Shown here in pieces: positions 6,861 to 13,617 of a stretch of 31,487 nt of DNA. The DNA lies in the IMG/VR virus record IMGVR_UViG_3300042335_000092, positions 1 to 31,487 of that record. One strand, given 5' to 3'. The stretch is from a virus. The stretch's first letter is position 1, and every line of letters starts with the position of its first letter. Under the pieces are notes generated by a model that did no database searches, was not told where the DNA came from, and saw nothing but the letters and a program-made list of their open reading frames with translations. The position numbers and the translations under genes were made by a program.

Positions 6861-7225
6861 TGTTTTTGGCGGATGCTATCAACCATTGCTATGGTGGCCC
6901 CACGAATATTATTTTTGATTTGATAGCTTGTTTTATTCGGGTTGCGAGCAAGTGAAGCCTTAATTCGATCTTCAAGTGAAGAATCAGCATTGGTTTCAAC
7001 CTTCTGGCGGTAACAACGAACGCGAGTTGTCATGCGACGTTTAGCATCCCAAACTGGGAAGTCTTGCGCCTCAAATGCTCCAGATGAGACACCGCTTTTC
7101 AGCATGTCATGTACTCTTTCTGGAGAGCATTGAAGTTCATCGGCAATATGCTCCTTGGTATCCCAACCATGGGGAATGCAATACTTTTCAGCGTTGATCT
7201 TGTCGATAGCCTTTTGCCATTTCAT
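6857..7225 (-). CDS. Winged-helix-like DNA-binding protein (hypothetical)
   Basis: This encodes 122 residues. Residues about 18-55 (GWDTKEHIADELQCSPERVHDMLKSGVSSG) fit a helix-turn-helix, and VWDAKRRMTTRVRCYR fits the following beta wing. A second helical region, SLARNPNKTSYQIKNNIRGATIAMVDSIR, looks like another small HTH. The charge is basic overall. This suggests DNA binding; no known family was recognised. It sits downstream of the metallophosphoesterase and overlaps the HExxH gene by four bases. Confidence 0.6.
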   Translation of the reverse strand: MKWQKAIDKINAEKYCIPHGWDTKEHIADELQCSPERVHDMLKSGVSSGAFEAQDFPVWDAKRRMTTRVRCYRQKVETNADSSLEDRIKASLARNPNKTSYQIKNNIRGATIAMVDSIRQKQ

Positions 7226-7245
7226 TTGGTTTTGTGGTATGATTG

Positions 7246-9231
7246 TTAATCGACAAAGATTGGGAACGTGACCGTTCTTCCGTATCGCTTGTCAAAGATA
7301 AAGCCAGTCTGTGATGGTGGCTCGTAAGGTGCCTTGATAGCGATGGAGTAAGCATTGAATCCAATTAGACTCCCGTTGCATACCCACTTTGGATTCTGCT
7401 GGCTTTGATGCCAATGACCAAAGATGTCTAGGTCTGCTGGAACACCCTTGTTCCACGAAGAAATGGCCTTCTCAACTGGGATGGTCAATCCACCAACGCC
7501 ACCTTGGTATTGTAAGCCGTCTCCGTGATGAATACGGAGCGTCTTGCCATAGAGGTCCAGAAGCAAATGGTAGCCGTCAGAAACGTGCCAAGAAGCCTTG
7601 TCGGCAAGATGCTTCGCCATTGTTTTGTAAAGCATCCATTCGTAGCTGTTGGCAGCGCCTGTAGCATGACGTGGCTTGCGAGTCGTATTGCCACTGATAA
7701 ACGGAATGCCGTTACGTCGTGTAATTAAAGCTCCGTTTTTTACAGTACCGCACCAAATCACGCCGCTATAATACTCTTGCTTGATAGAGTCTGACCATTT
7801 GTTGATTTGATATGGCCTATTATTAGAGCGAACGCTCAACACATAATTTCCGCGATTATCAATTCTCAAACGCGAAGAAATTCCATTCATCATCAATAAT
7901 GCCTGAAGGCTTTCCAACGATGTTTTATCTTTATAAATTTGACCAAATCCAGATTTGCACAAGCTGCCATCAGCCTGAAATACAGTTTGAAGAAAAATCT
8001 CCACCTGTCTCTGGGAGAGATTGAACATCCAGTCTGGTAATTGACCCTTTGATGGAAGTAATAAAGAAAGTTCTGGGCTGTGTTGTAAAGAAATATTAAA
8101 CACATGTTCAGCTTTTGACGTTAAGCATTGAACTCCATTAATAACTGGCGGTGGCCTATGTCTAGTATATTCCGTGTACAATAAATCAACAGATTTAAGT
8201 AGTTTGGTTATTTCTTCAATTCCATCTTCTTTAGATTGATAAATTCTGTAATAAGTACTTCCTTTTTGACTTGCAATAGAACCATCTGTCCAAATCCAAG
8301 CTAAAATACGAAGCATATCATCAGATACACTATTTAGATCTTCTTTAGATCCAGTCGCTGTCTTTGGAAATCCCCTCCAGGCAAAGCTGTCAGACGCAAC
8401 CGGCTTGAGGTCTTTCATTTCCTCAAAATGGCGCTTTCCAGTTTTGAGCGATTCAACAACCATCCTATGACCTGGAGTAACTTTAAAATCCATTGTGGCA
8501 GTTTTACCAACAAACATATATCCATCCCACAGATCTACATAAACATCATCAAGTGGTTGCCATTCTGCGGCACCGGTTTCCATGTTGTATGTTGCAGCAA
8601 TGTCTCCAACCTCAATTTCATTGTATTTCTTCCACCCATTTCTTGTTAGAAGCTCTGTTTCTGAATCATGACAACGACCATGGTTGCCGAATACACATGG
8701 AATCACAATTTCTCCAAAGTGCTTGGACAGCAATTCAATCCCACTGGCGATCTGATCTTGAAGCCACAACACTGTCTGAGTTGGAGACAAGGCGTTATTT
8801 TCCAACAGTTCCTCGTGGATGTAGCCAGTCATTAAATCGCCACCCAAAATCAGTACAAGACGATCAATTTTGGCACCATGGCGTTGAATCTTCGCCATGC
8901 GAATAATCGAGTTCCAGAAGCGATTGATTCGCTGTTCAGCAATATCAAGATTGAACTCGTTGAGGTTGTTGATGGTTTTTCCTTCAACCGTTTCCTCGAC
9001 ATGCCAATCTGATGCAACGGCTACAAAAGTTGCTTCGGAGTCAAAATCGCTTACCGCATTGATCTTGGAAGCAACAGGCTTAACGCCACCGATTCCAAGT
9101 GCGATATTAAGCTGATTGTCCTTTTCTGAAATGACGTTGAGCAGCTTTTTACGCTCACTCTCAAAGTCGGCCACAGTCCTCTTGTGGCGAATCTCCTGGG
9201 TTTCATGAACAGCGGTGGACCAGTTTTTCAT
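7246..9231 (-). CDS. Calcineurin-like metallophosphoesterase interrupted by an intein
   Basis: The precursor has 661 residues: N-extein 1-186, intein 187-515, C-extein 516-661. The spliced product would have 332 residues and carries all metallophosphoesterase metal motifs: D-x-H (Asp 75, His 77 in SDWHVEE), GGD (130-132 in LILGGDLM), GNH (182-184 in FGNHGR), a His pair in RIHHGDG (568-569) and GHWH (605-608). The enzyme would use two metal ions to cut phosphoester bonds; relatives include SbcD/Mre11-type nucleases and nucleotide phosphatases, and several phages carry such genes of unproven role. The first 45 residues form a charged helical segment before the catalytic fold. The intein sits right after the GNHGR active-site loop, so activity should require splicing. 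Confidence 0.9.
   Translation of the reverse strand: MKNWSTAVHETQEIRHKRTVADFESERKKLLNVISEKDNQLNIALGIGGVKPVASKINAVSDFDSEATFVAVASDWHVEETVEGKTINNLNEFNLDIAEQRINRFWNSIIRMAKIQRHGAKIDRLVLILGGDLMTGYIHEELLENNALSPTQTVLWLQDQIASGIELLSKHFGEIVIPCVFGNHGRCHDSETELLTRNGWKKYNEIEVGDIAATYNMETGAAEWQPLDDVYVDLWDGYMFVGKTATMDFKVTPGHRMVVESLKTGKRHFEEMKDLKPVASDSFAWRGFPKTATGSKEDLNSVSDDMLRILAWIWTDGSIASQKGSTYYRIYQSKEDGIEEITKLLKSVDLLYTEYTRHRPPPVINGVQCLTSKAEHVFNISLQHSPELSLLLPSKGQLPDWMFNLSQRQVEIFLQTVFQADGSLCKSGFGQIYKDKTSLESLQALLMMNGISSRLRIDNRGNYVLSVRSNNRPYQINKWSDSIKQEYYSGVIWCGTVKNGALITRRNGIPFISGNTTRKPRHATGAANSYEWMLYKTMAKHLADKASWHVSDGYHLLLDLYGKTLRIHHGDGLQYQGGVGGLTIPVEKAISSWNKGVPADLDIFGHWHQSQQNPKWVCNGSLIGFNAYSIAIKAPYEPPSQTGFIFDKRYGRTVTFPIFVD
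7687..8673 (-). mobile_element. Intein with LAGLIDADG homing endonuclease
   Basis: The element has 329 residues. Cys 187 starts block A (CHDSETELLTRNGWKKY), and block B contains the T-x-x-H motif as VTPGH. Two LAGLIDADG-type helices are seen: LRILAWIWTDGS (intein positions 121-132) and VEIFLQTVFQADGSL (224-238), each with its Asp. Block F/G is WCGTVKNGALITRRNG ... FISGN, ending in Asn before extein Thr 516. The penultimate residue is Gly instead of the usual His, a known variant. The DNA between about 7.7 and 8.4 kb looks more A/T-rich than the flanking exteins, consistent with separate origin. Whether the endonuclease still cuts is not known. Confidence 0.93.
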
Positions 9232-9255
9232 ATCGCGAGGATAGGTGTTGATGGT

Positions 9256-9375
9256 TTACTTATTCATTCCTTTGGGGATCTTCCCGTATGGGATGCCAAG
9301 GAAGGACAGTGTATCTTTGCCCTGTGTTTTGACGGCTTTCTTGACTGTTTTGGCTGGCTTTGTTGGTTTTTTCAT
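9256..9375 (-). CDS. Small very basic protein (39 aa)
   Basis: The start is ATG 9375, in the leader context TACCAAATGAAA, and the end TAA 9256-9258. The product begins MKKPTKPAKTVKKAVKTQGK and ends IPYGKIPKGMNK: a Lys-rich N-terminal half reminiscent of nucleic-acid-binding tails, then a short hydrophobic stretch SFLGIPYG. It fills most of the gap before the metallophosphoesterase. Function unknown; likely binds nucleic acid or a membrane surface, which is inference. Confidence 0.55.
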   Translation of the reverse strand: MKKPTKPAKTVKKAVKTQGKDTLSFLGIPYGKIPKGMNK

Positions 9376-9385
9376 TTGGTATATT

Positions 9386-9481
9386 TTATGGTTTTACTGA
9401 AACTATTAGCGCCCAGACTGATATGGATACCACTGCAAAACTGAATCCTATAAACTCATTAGCGGTTAAATATAAACTCAT
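9386..9481 (-). CDS. 31-residue single-helix membrane peptide
   Basis: The ATG overlaps the TGA of the lipoprotein gene (ATGA, 9478-9481). After MSLYLTANEF comes one hydrophobic helix (FAVVSISVWALIVSV) and a two-residue basic tail KP. Placed directly after a lipoprotein in a lysis-type gene group, it could be part of the lysis machinery. Its helix end, VWALIVS, resembles VWGIIIVS of the peptide at 6505-6606, suggesting a duplicated gene pair. It is too short for confident family assignment. Confidence 0.6.
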   Translation of the reverse strand: MSLYLTANEFIGFSFAVVSISVWALIVSVKP

Positions 9482-9672
9482 GGTTGAATATTGCGAGGGG
9501 ATTTTGCGCTGGTTCTGCTAAACTCGGCAGTGGCGGCGGAAATTGCCCCAGCTTTGCCACCAGTAAGATAACCGACTCCTCCAGCCACAGCAATGCGCTT
9601 TACGTTGGATGAGTCTGTAATCGAGCAAGAAGACAGCGTTGAGACGACAAGGATAAGTGAGAGGTATTTCAT
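9478..9672 (-). CDS. Small lipoprotein with glycine-zipper-like segment
   Basis: This encodes 64 residues. A signal peptide (MKYLSLILVVSTLSSC) ends in lipobox LSSC with Cys 16 as the lipidated residue and Ser at +2, which in Gram-negative bacteria favours the outer membrane. The mature part has VAGGVGYLTGGKAGAISAATA, a Gly/Ala zipper that could oligomerise or insert in a membrane. Small phage lipoproteins of this size include Rz1-type outer spanins, but the usual proline-rich body is absent, so spanin is only one option. ATGA overlaps on both sides tie it to the papain-like gene and a tiny membrane peptide. Confidence 0.75.
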   Translation of the reverse strand: MKYLSLILVVSTLSSCSITDSSNVKRIAVAGGVGYLTGGKAGAISAATAEFSRTSAKSPRNIQP

Positions 9673-10148
9673 GGTGCGGCAACTTGAACAAGTAGTGGTG
9701 AAATGCCCAAGTGGGCGGGAGAAACTTCTGCGGATGGAATGCGAAGAAGGAGACGAGTTCCAGCATCCGCTAGCATTTTATGAACTGCCTCGGAGCAGAA
9801 CCATTTGCCATTCTCTCGCGCTGGCTTTTTGGTGACGAATCGAGCAACGCTCCAGTAGTCGTATGGCATGCCAAGCTGGCCCAAGAATAGGCTAATGGCG
9901 TGATTGTAATCCTCATCGCTCATGCTTGGGATGGCAAACCAGTCGATCAGCCGGTTATCTGATTCGTCCAGAGTGTGGAGTCTGACGCCTTTGAACTCTC
10001 GCGATTCAATAATGCGGTTTGTGGTGCCTGGAATAAGCATCGCCGCATGTGAATACTTTGAGCGCGTCTGCTTTTTGATAAGCCAGGACACCACTCCATC
10101 GCCATTGAATAAGGCAATGCGTGGCTTCATGTTTGGTTCCATATTCAT
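9669..10148 (-). CDS. YiiX/NlpC-P60-like permuted papain-fold hydrolase
   Basis: This encodes 159 residues. His 34 in KYSHAAM, Glu 48 in RIIESREFKGV and Cys 118 in KWFCSEAV are in the His-first, Cys-last order of the circularly permuted NlpC/P60 (YiiX/YaeF) group, and GMPYDYWS before the Cys matches the G-x-x-Y-D motif of that family. These enzymes hydrolyse amide or thioester bonds in peptidoglycan or lipids. No signal peptide is seen. An ATGA overlap links it to an upstream gene that may also be papain-like. It could help degrade the cell wall at infection or lysis; a virion enzyme is equally possible. Confidence 0.75.
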   Translation of the reverse strand: MNMEPNMKPRIALFNGDGVVSWLIKKQTRSKYSHAAMLIPGTTNRIIESREFKGVRLHTLDESDNRLIDWFAIPSMSDEDYNHAISLFLGQLGMPYDYWSVARFVTKKPARENGKWFCSEAVHKMLADAGTRLLLRIPSAEVSPAHLGISPLLVQVAAP

Positions 10149-10597
10149 GTCAGTGCGTAATCAACGCCAGAAAGATCAGGCACATCAGCCCAGTCATCGG
10201 CAGTAGGGTCAAACAAAGTAAATTGCAGACCTTCTGGCAAATCAAGGATAGCCCAGACGAACACATGGAGATCGTGGCTTGAGCCTTCAGGAGCATTCGC
10301 ACGCAGCGTTCCAACGGCCCAAGAGCATCCTTCTTTAGCGGCAGCAAGCTGTGCTTGATGAACAACTGCACGAGCTTGGTCCTCGCATTCCCACAATTCG
10401 CTTTGCCAAGGTCTATAGGCTTGATCTGCTACCTTACGCAGCATTGGCTTAGACGGGCAAGCCATGATGCCCTTCTGCATAAAGAATCTGAAATTAGATA
10501 GCGTTTTTCCCTCAAGTGCTCGCACTACTAGCGAATGAACCGTGGCCCCGTTTAGGCAGCGAAGTTGTCGCTTAGGTTTTGAGGTGAAAGGCCACAT
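10145..10597 (-). CDS. Hypothetical protein with transglutaminase-like Cys-His-Asp arrangement
   Basis: This encodes 150 residues. Cys 71 in LWECEDQARAVVHQA starts a helix, His 111 lies in SHDLHVFVW and Asp 130 in TLFDPT. This is the order and spacing of catalytic residues in small transglutaminase-like/papain-fold proteins, in which C-x-D-x-A leads the helix and H-x-x-V and D-P follow on strands. No family is recognised for certain. The basic N-terminus (KPKRQLR) is not a signal peptide. It is coupled to the YiiX-like gene by ATGA, giving two adjacent papain-like-fold candidates in the lysis region. Confidence 0.55.
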   Translation of the reverse strand: MWPFTSKPKRQLRCLNGATVHSLVVRALEGKTLSNFRFFMQKGIMACPSKPMLRKVADQAYRPWQSELWECEDQARAVVHQAQLAAAKEGCSWAVGTLRANAPEGSSHDLHVFVWAILDLPEGLQFTLFDPTADDWADVPDLSGVDYALT

Positions 10598-10600
10598 AAG

Positions 10601-10912
10601 TTAAGGTTTTTTCATGGACTCCTTAATCTCCGTCACTGCCTCGCGAATGTATTGCAGATCTCGCGACTGAACGGCTGAATCTTTTTGGATGGCATTGATG
10701 ATGGATGAATGCGCCCTCAGTTCTCCGCGCATTTCAGAACGATCTGTGCTGGAGATTCGATCAGCATCGGCAAGACTGGAGATCCGGCCTTCTTGCGTTG
10801 CTACCCATCCGCCCACGGCAGCGGCACCACTTAAAAGTCCAATGACGCCACCAATGAGCCATCGGATGGTTTTGCGAAGTTCATCAATGGCGAGGGATTC
10901 GTCGTGGCTCAT
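10601..10912 (-). CDS. Membrane protein with coiled-coil tail (holin or spanin-like candidate)
   Basis: This encodes 103 residues from ATG 10912; the longer frame back to 10954 overlaps the previous gene and adds an unlikely Cys/Asn-rich start. Residues about 18-38 (WLIGGVIGLLSGAAAVGGWV) form one Gly-rich transmembrane helix, followed by a long polar helical region with heptad-like spacing (SEMRGELRAHSSIINAIQKD, then IREAVTEIKESM). One N-terminal membrane anchor plus a coiled coil is the layout of inner-membrane spanin subunits and some holin-like proteins. Next to lysis-type genes this supports a role in host lysis. The class is not certain. Confidence 0.6.
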   Translation of the reverse strand: MSHDESLAIDELRKTIRWLIGGVIGLLSGAAAVGGWVATQEGRISSLADADRISSTDRSEMRGELRAHSSIINAIQKDSAVQSRDLQYIREAVTEIKESMKKP

Positions 10913-10922
10913 GGTTTGTGAA

Positions 10923-11315
10923 TTAGTTTTGTTCCTCAAGCAACCCAGCAGCAACCATTTGCTCGTAGGTTTTGCCCATGTTTTTGAAGAACTGCGGGAA
11001 AGCGTCGTAAACGACTAAACGCTGCCCACGCTTGGACTCAATGAACGCGGCTAGTTGCGCGTTCGTGTCACTTGGCAAATCACCAGCGTCGATCCACGGT
11101 TGGAGGATGTTTGCGATGCCGCCAAGCTCTGCGTCTGGATGAATGATGATTGAAAAATCGTCATACACTTCGATCCATCGCTGGCCATTCACATCGTCAA
11201 TCCAGCCAAACATGAGTCCAGTGTTTCCCACTGGACGAATTGCTGGAGGGCTTGACAAGTCCCAAAGCGCACGGCTCAAGTCTTCAGCGGCAGAGGATGG
11301 AATGTAAAAGATCAT
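10923..11315 (-). CDS. Hypothetical tail-region protein
   Basis: This encodes 130 residues from ATG 11315, which shares one base with the upstream TGA (TGATG); a TTG one codon earlier is a less likely start. The sequence is soluble and acidic, with beta strands at the start (MFGWIDDVNGQRWIEVYDDF) and helices at the end (WIDAGDLPSDTNAQLAAFIE). No family recognised. Its coupling to the arabinofuranosidase-like tail gene suggests a chaperone or accessory for tail assembly, by context only. Confidence 0.6.
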   Translation of the reverse strand: MIFYIPSSAAEDLSRALWDLSSPPAIRPVGNTGLMFGWIDDVNGQRWIEVYDDFSIIIHPDAELGGIANILQPWIDAGDLPSDTNAQLAAFIESKRGQRLVVYDAFPQFFKNMGKTYEQMVAAGLLEEQN

Positions 11316-12223
11316 CAAGAGAAGCGTGCGAGTTGATTGGCCTCAAAGGCGCTCCATCCAGCAAGCCCGGTTGGGTCCATACTGAAAAGGACAAATTCTA
11401 AAATTGCATTTCCCGCTGTGTTTAAGAAGGCCGTGGAGCCACCCGACGATGCGCCAATGCGTCCGCTTGACATATCGTTTAAAGTGCCATTTGTGTTGCC
11501 AGTGAGTAACACTGTTCCATCGAGAATGTTTTTTGAGTTTGCGCCGTCTGCCAAGAATCCAAGCAGGCGAAGCCCGTTTGTGACTTCATTACCTGTTCCG
11601 GTAATAGTTGATCCCCAGGATTGTTGCATTGCCCCCCCGCTAAATACCCGCATGTAACGCGACGTTGCGGATGCGCTTGTGCCAAGCAAAATTCGCGACA
11701 AAGGCGGCGTAACGATTTTGACGACAGCAGAGAGGTAGATGGGGAATGTTACTGTTCCCAGGTTTAAGTCGAAATACGTTGCACTTGCTGACCCATTACC
11801 CCATCCGCCCTTCGCATTTAGCGCCGTGCTGAACGGCATCCGGCTTGCTGCTGTTGCCTGTGTGGCATTCGTGCCACCCGCTTGATTATACCACGTTACA
11901 CCGAACGCGGCGGTGCCGCCGGAGTCCGCTGCGATGGCTGCCGCTGCTGCGAGGTCAAGCTGTCCATTAGCTAGAAACCCTATTTCAGCCTCAGGGCTTC
12001 CGGTTCCATTGCCTTGCAATCTCGATGCACCTCCAGCGTAACTGGAGAGTAGTCGATAACTCGACGCGGCATACAAAAGCGTAGCACCTTGAGCCACTAA
12101 AGCATCAAGCGGACCCACAAATGGTGCATTTCCACCGCCAATAATCTGCAAATAGGTATTGTAAAGCATCGTTTGAATGCTCACAGGTGGCGGTATCTGC
12201 AATGTCTGTGGAACGCCAGCCAT
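11315..12223 (-). CDS. Tail protein with arabinofuranosidase-B-like domain
   Basis: This encodes 302 residues. Residues about 50-130 follow the pattern of the alpha-L-arabinofuranosidase B catalytic-type domain often found in phage virion proteins: SYRLLSSYAGGASRL, then EAEIGFLANGQLD, then VTWYNQAGGTNATQATAA. The rest (about 140-302) is a beta-sandwich of the LamG/concanavalin type. In phages this module probably binds or cuts host surface sugars; hydrolase activity is not shown by the motifs alone. The N-terminus carries a PPPVS-x2-TML motif shared with the gene upstream, likely an attachment peptide. Start ATG 12223. Confidence 0.75.
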   Translation of the reverse strand: MAGVPQTLQIPPPVSIQTMLYNTYLQIIGGGNAPFVGPLDALVAQGATLLYAASSYRLLSSYAGGASRLQGNGTGSPEAEIGFLANGQLDLAAAAAIAADSGGTAAFGVTWYNQAGGTNATQATAASRMPFSTALNAKGGWGNGSASATYFDLNLGTVTFPIYLSAVVKIVTPPLSRILLGTSASATSRYMRVFSGGAMQQSWGSTITGTGNEVTNGLRLLGFLADGANSKNILDGTVLLTGNTNGTLNDMSSGRIGASSGGSTAFLNTAGNAILEFVLFSMDPTGLAGWSAFEANQLARFS

Positions 12224-12225
12224 AA

Positions 12226-12429
12226 TTAGGATTGAATTTCTCCTCCTGCTGCATTGTAGATGGCGTAGTAAAGCGTCTGCTCACTCACTGGAGGCGGCGG
12301 AACAGCCAGTGGATCATAAGTGATCGTTCCTGGATTATTAAGGTTTACCAATCCCACACGAATAGCATTCAGCAGCGTTGGAACGCTAACAGGAGGCGGA
12401 ACCGACAGTGTTTGTAATTGTCCAGGCAT
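12226..12429 (-). CDS. Small tail protein with two PPPVS adaptor motifs
   Basis: This encodes 67 residues and contains two copies of a motif: LSVPPPVSVPTLLNAIRVGL near the start and AVPPPPVSEQTLYYAIYNAA near the end. The same motif (QIPPPVSIQTMLYNTYLQII) begins the next gene product. A proline turn followed by an amphipathic helix fits a docking peptide that lets several proteins attach to the same site. No known family. It lies in the receptor-binding part of the tail module. Confidence 0.7.
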   Translation of the reverse strand: MPGQLQTLSVPPPVSVPTLLNAIRVGLVNLNNPGTITYDPLAVPPPPVSEQTLYYAIYNAAGGEIQS

Positions 12430-12478
12430 TGTGAATAAATTGTAGTGTTGAGTTCACAAATCAATCAAAATTCAATTC

Positions 12479-12934
12479 TCACTGAGAAGCCAATGCTGAT
12501 GCGAAAATGGCATCTAACTGCTCAGGTGTTTGACCGATAGCAGCGCCAAGTGCAATGACGAAAGGATGATCACGATGAACAGTGGTGCTTTGCGCCGTAT
12601 TCCACCAGATTTCTCCTTCAGGAGTTGCTAAAGCAGCGGTCTTGACTTGCTCGTAAAGTCCGGCCTGTAATAGGGCAAAGGCTAATGATCGAAAACTAAC
12701 GGCGGCTGGAATGTCTGGGTAATTATTGACCTGCCACCCAAATGTCAGTGTCTTGGCCTCATGATCTGGAGTTTCTGTTCGCGTGAGGTATTGACCACTT
12801 GTTATCTCTGGCTGTGGAATTTGAATCACATTATAGATGTGCAGTGTTGGATCGAGTCCGATGATTTCTGCATCGTCATCGCGAGGATAATTCGGAAGAA
12901 ACTGCTGAGTGATGGTGTTGTAGAGTCGCTTCAT
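12479..12934 (-). CDS. Hypothetical tail-fibre-associated protein (possible assembly chaperone)
   Basis: This encodes 151 residues, with an ATGA overlap to the LamG-like gene. The N-terminal half is beta-type (TLHIYNVIQIPQPEITSGQY ... TLTFGWQVNNY), the second half helical (FRSLAFALLQAGLYEQVKTA, and QTPEQLDAIFASAL at the end). Small two-part proteins placed right after fibre genes often chaperone fibre folding, but no specific family is recognised, so this is a positional inference. Confidence 0.6.
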   Translation of the reverse strand: MKRLYNTITQQFLPNYPRDDDAEIIGLDPTLHIYNVIQIPQPEITSGQYLTRTETPDHEAKTLTFGWQVNNYPDIPAAVSFRSLAFALLQAGLYEQVKTAALATPEGEIWWNTAQSTTVHRDHPFVIALGAAIGQTPEQLDAIFASALASQ

Positions 12935-13617
12935 GAGTCTGGAAATGGTGCAGTTGGCGGCGTGAAGTCGGCGGAATAACGAGAAACTCCATTTGTAATT
13001 CTTATATCATCAAGTCGTCCATTAACTGAATAAAGAGTAGTGGCGGCATAAGCACCAATGCTCAGTAAAGATGTCGATGTAATGTTCGTTGACGAGGTGC
13101 CAGTAGCGGTCTGTACGCCATCACGAAAAATCCGCACCGTTGTTCCTGTTCTGGTAAACGCATAAAAATACCACTGGTTGGTATTTGCCGCCAATGATGG
13201 CTCTTGCGCTACTAAAGCGCCAGATAAATAGAATAATATTCTGCCATTATTAATGTTGGTCTGTATAATTAATCCTCCAGCAGAAACCCACCCACGTTCC
13301 ATAATTACCTGATAACCAGATATTGATGTATAACGTATCCAAAATTCTATGGTGAAATTTCCTGTGCCAAAATTATAAGAGGAATTAGAAGGAGTTGTCA
13401 CATAGTCGCCAAGACCGTCCAATAACATTGCGCCAGTGCCGAATTTTGAGTTAGAAGTCGTGACTTGTGCGTTTCCTAGAGCAGTAACGGTTTTTGGCGA
13501 TGGAGAATTATCTGGAAAAGATGTGCTACCGTTGGTGCCGTCGCAATGTAAAAGAAGCGAAACATTTGCGTAAAACGGATCTCTTGCTGAAAACCAATAT
13601 GGATTTACGAGATTCAT
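12931..13617 (-). CDS. LamG/concanavalin-like receptor-binding tail protein
   Basis: This encodes 228 residues. The fold is recognisable from VSLLLHCDGTNGS, KFGTGAMLLDGLGDYV, FTIEFWIRY, QWYFYAFTRTGTTVRIFRDG and GRLDDIRITNGVSRY in order, the standard strands of the LamG/jelly-roll lectin module. Such modules bind host surface sugars. The C-terminal end FTPPTAPFPDS matches the usual ending of phage LamG proteins. The start overlaps the large fibre gene by four bases (ATGA), so it may sit on or near that fibre. High confidence in the fold; sugar target unknown. Confidence 0.85.
   Translation of the reverse strand: MNLVNPYWFSARDPFYANVSLLLHCDGTNGSTSFPDNSPSPKTVTALGNAQVTTSNSKFGTGAMLLDGLGDYVTTPSNSSYNFGTGNFTIEFWIRYTSISGYQVIMERGWVSAGGLIIQTNINNGRILFYLSGALVAQEPSLAANTNQWYFYAFTRTGTTVRIFRDGVQTATGTSSTNITSTSLLSIGAYAATTLYSVNGRLDDIRITNGVSRYSADFTPPTAPFPDS

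Noticed and set aside
9184-9444. A plus-strand frame with hydrophobic stretches
   Set aside because: It is antisense to two coupled small minus-strand genes and the metallophosphoesterase start, which give a better explanation.
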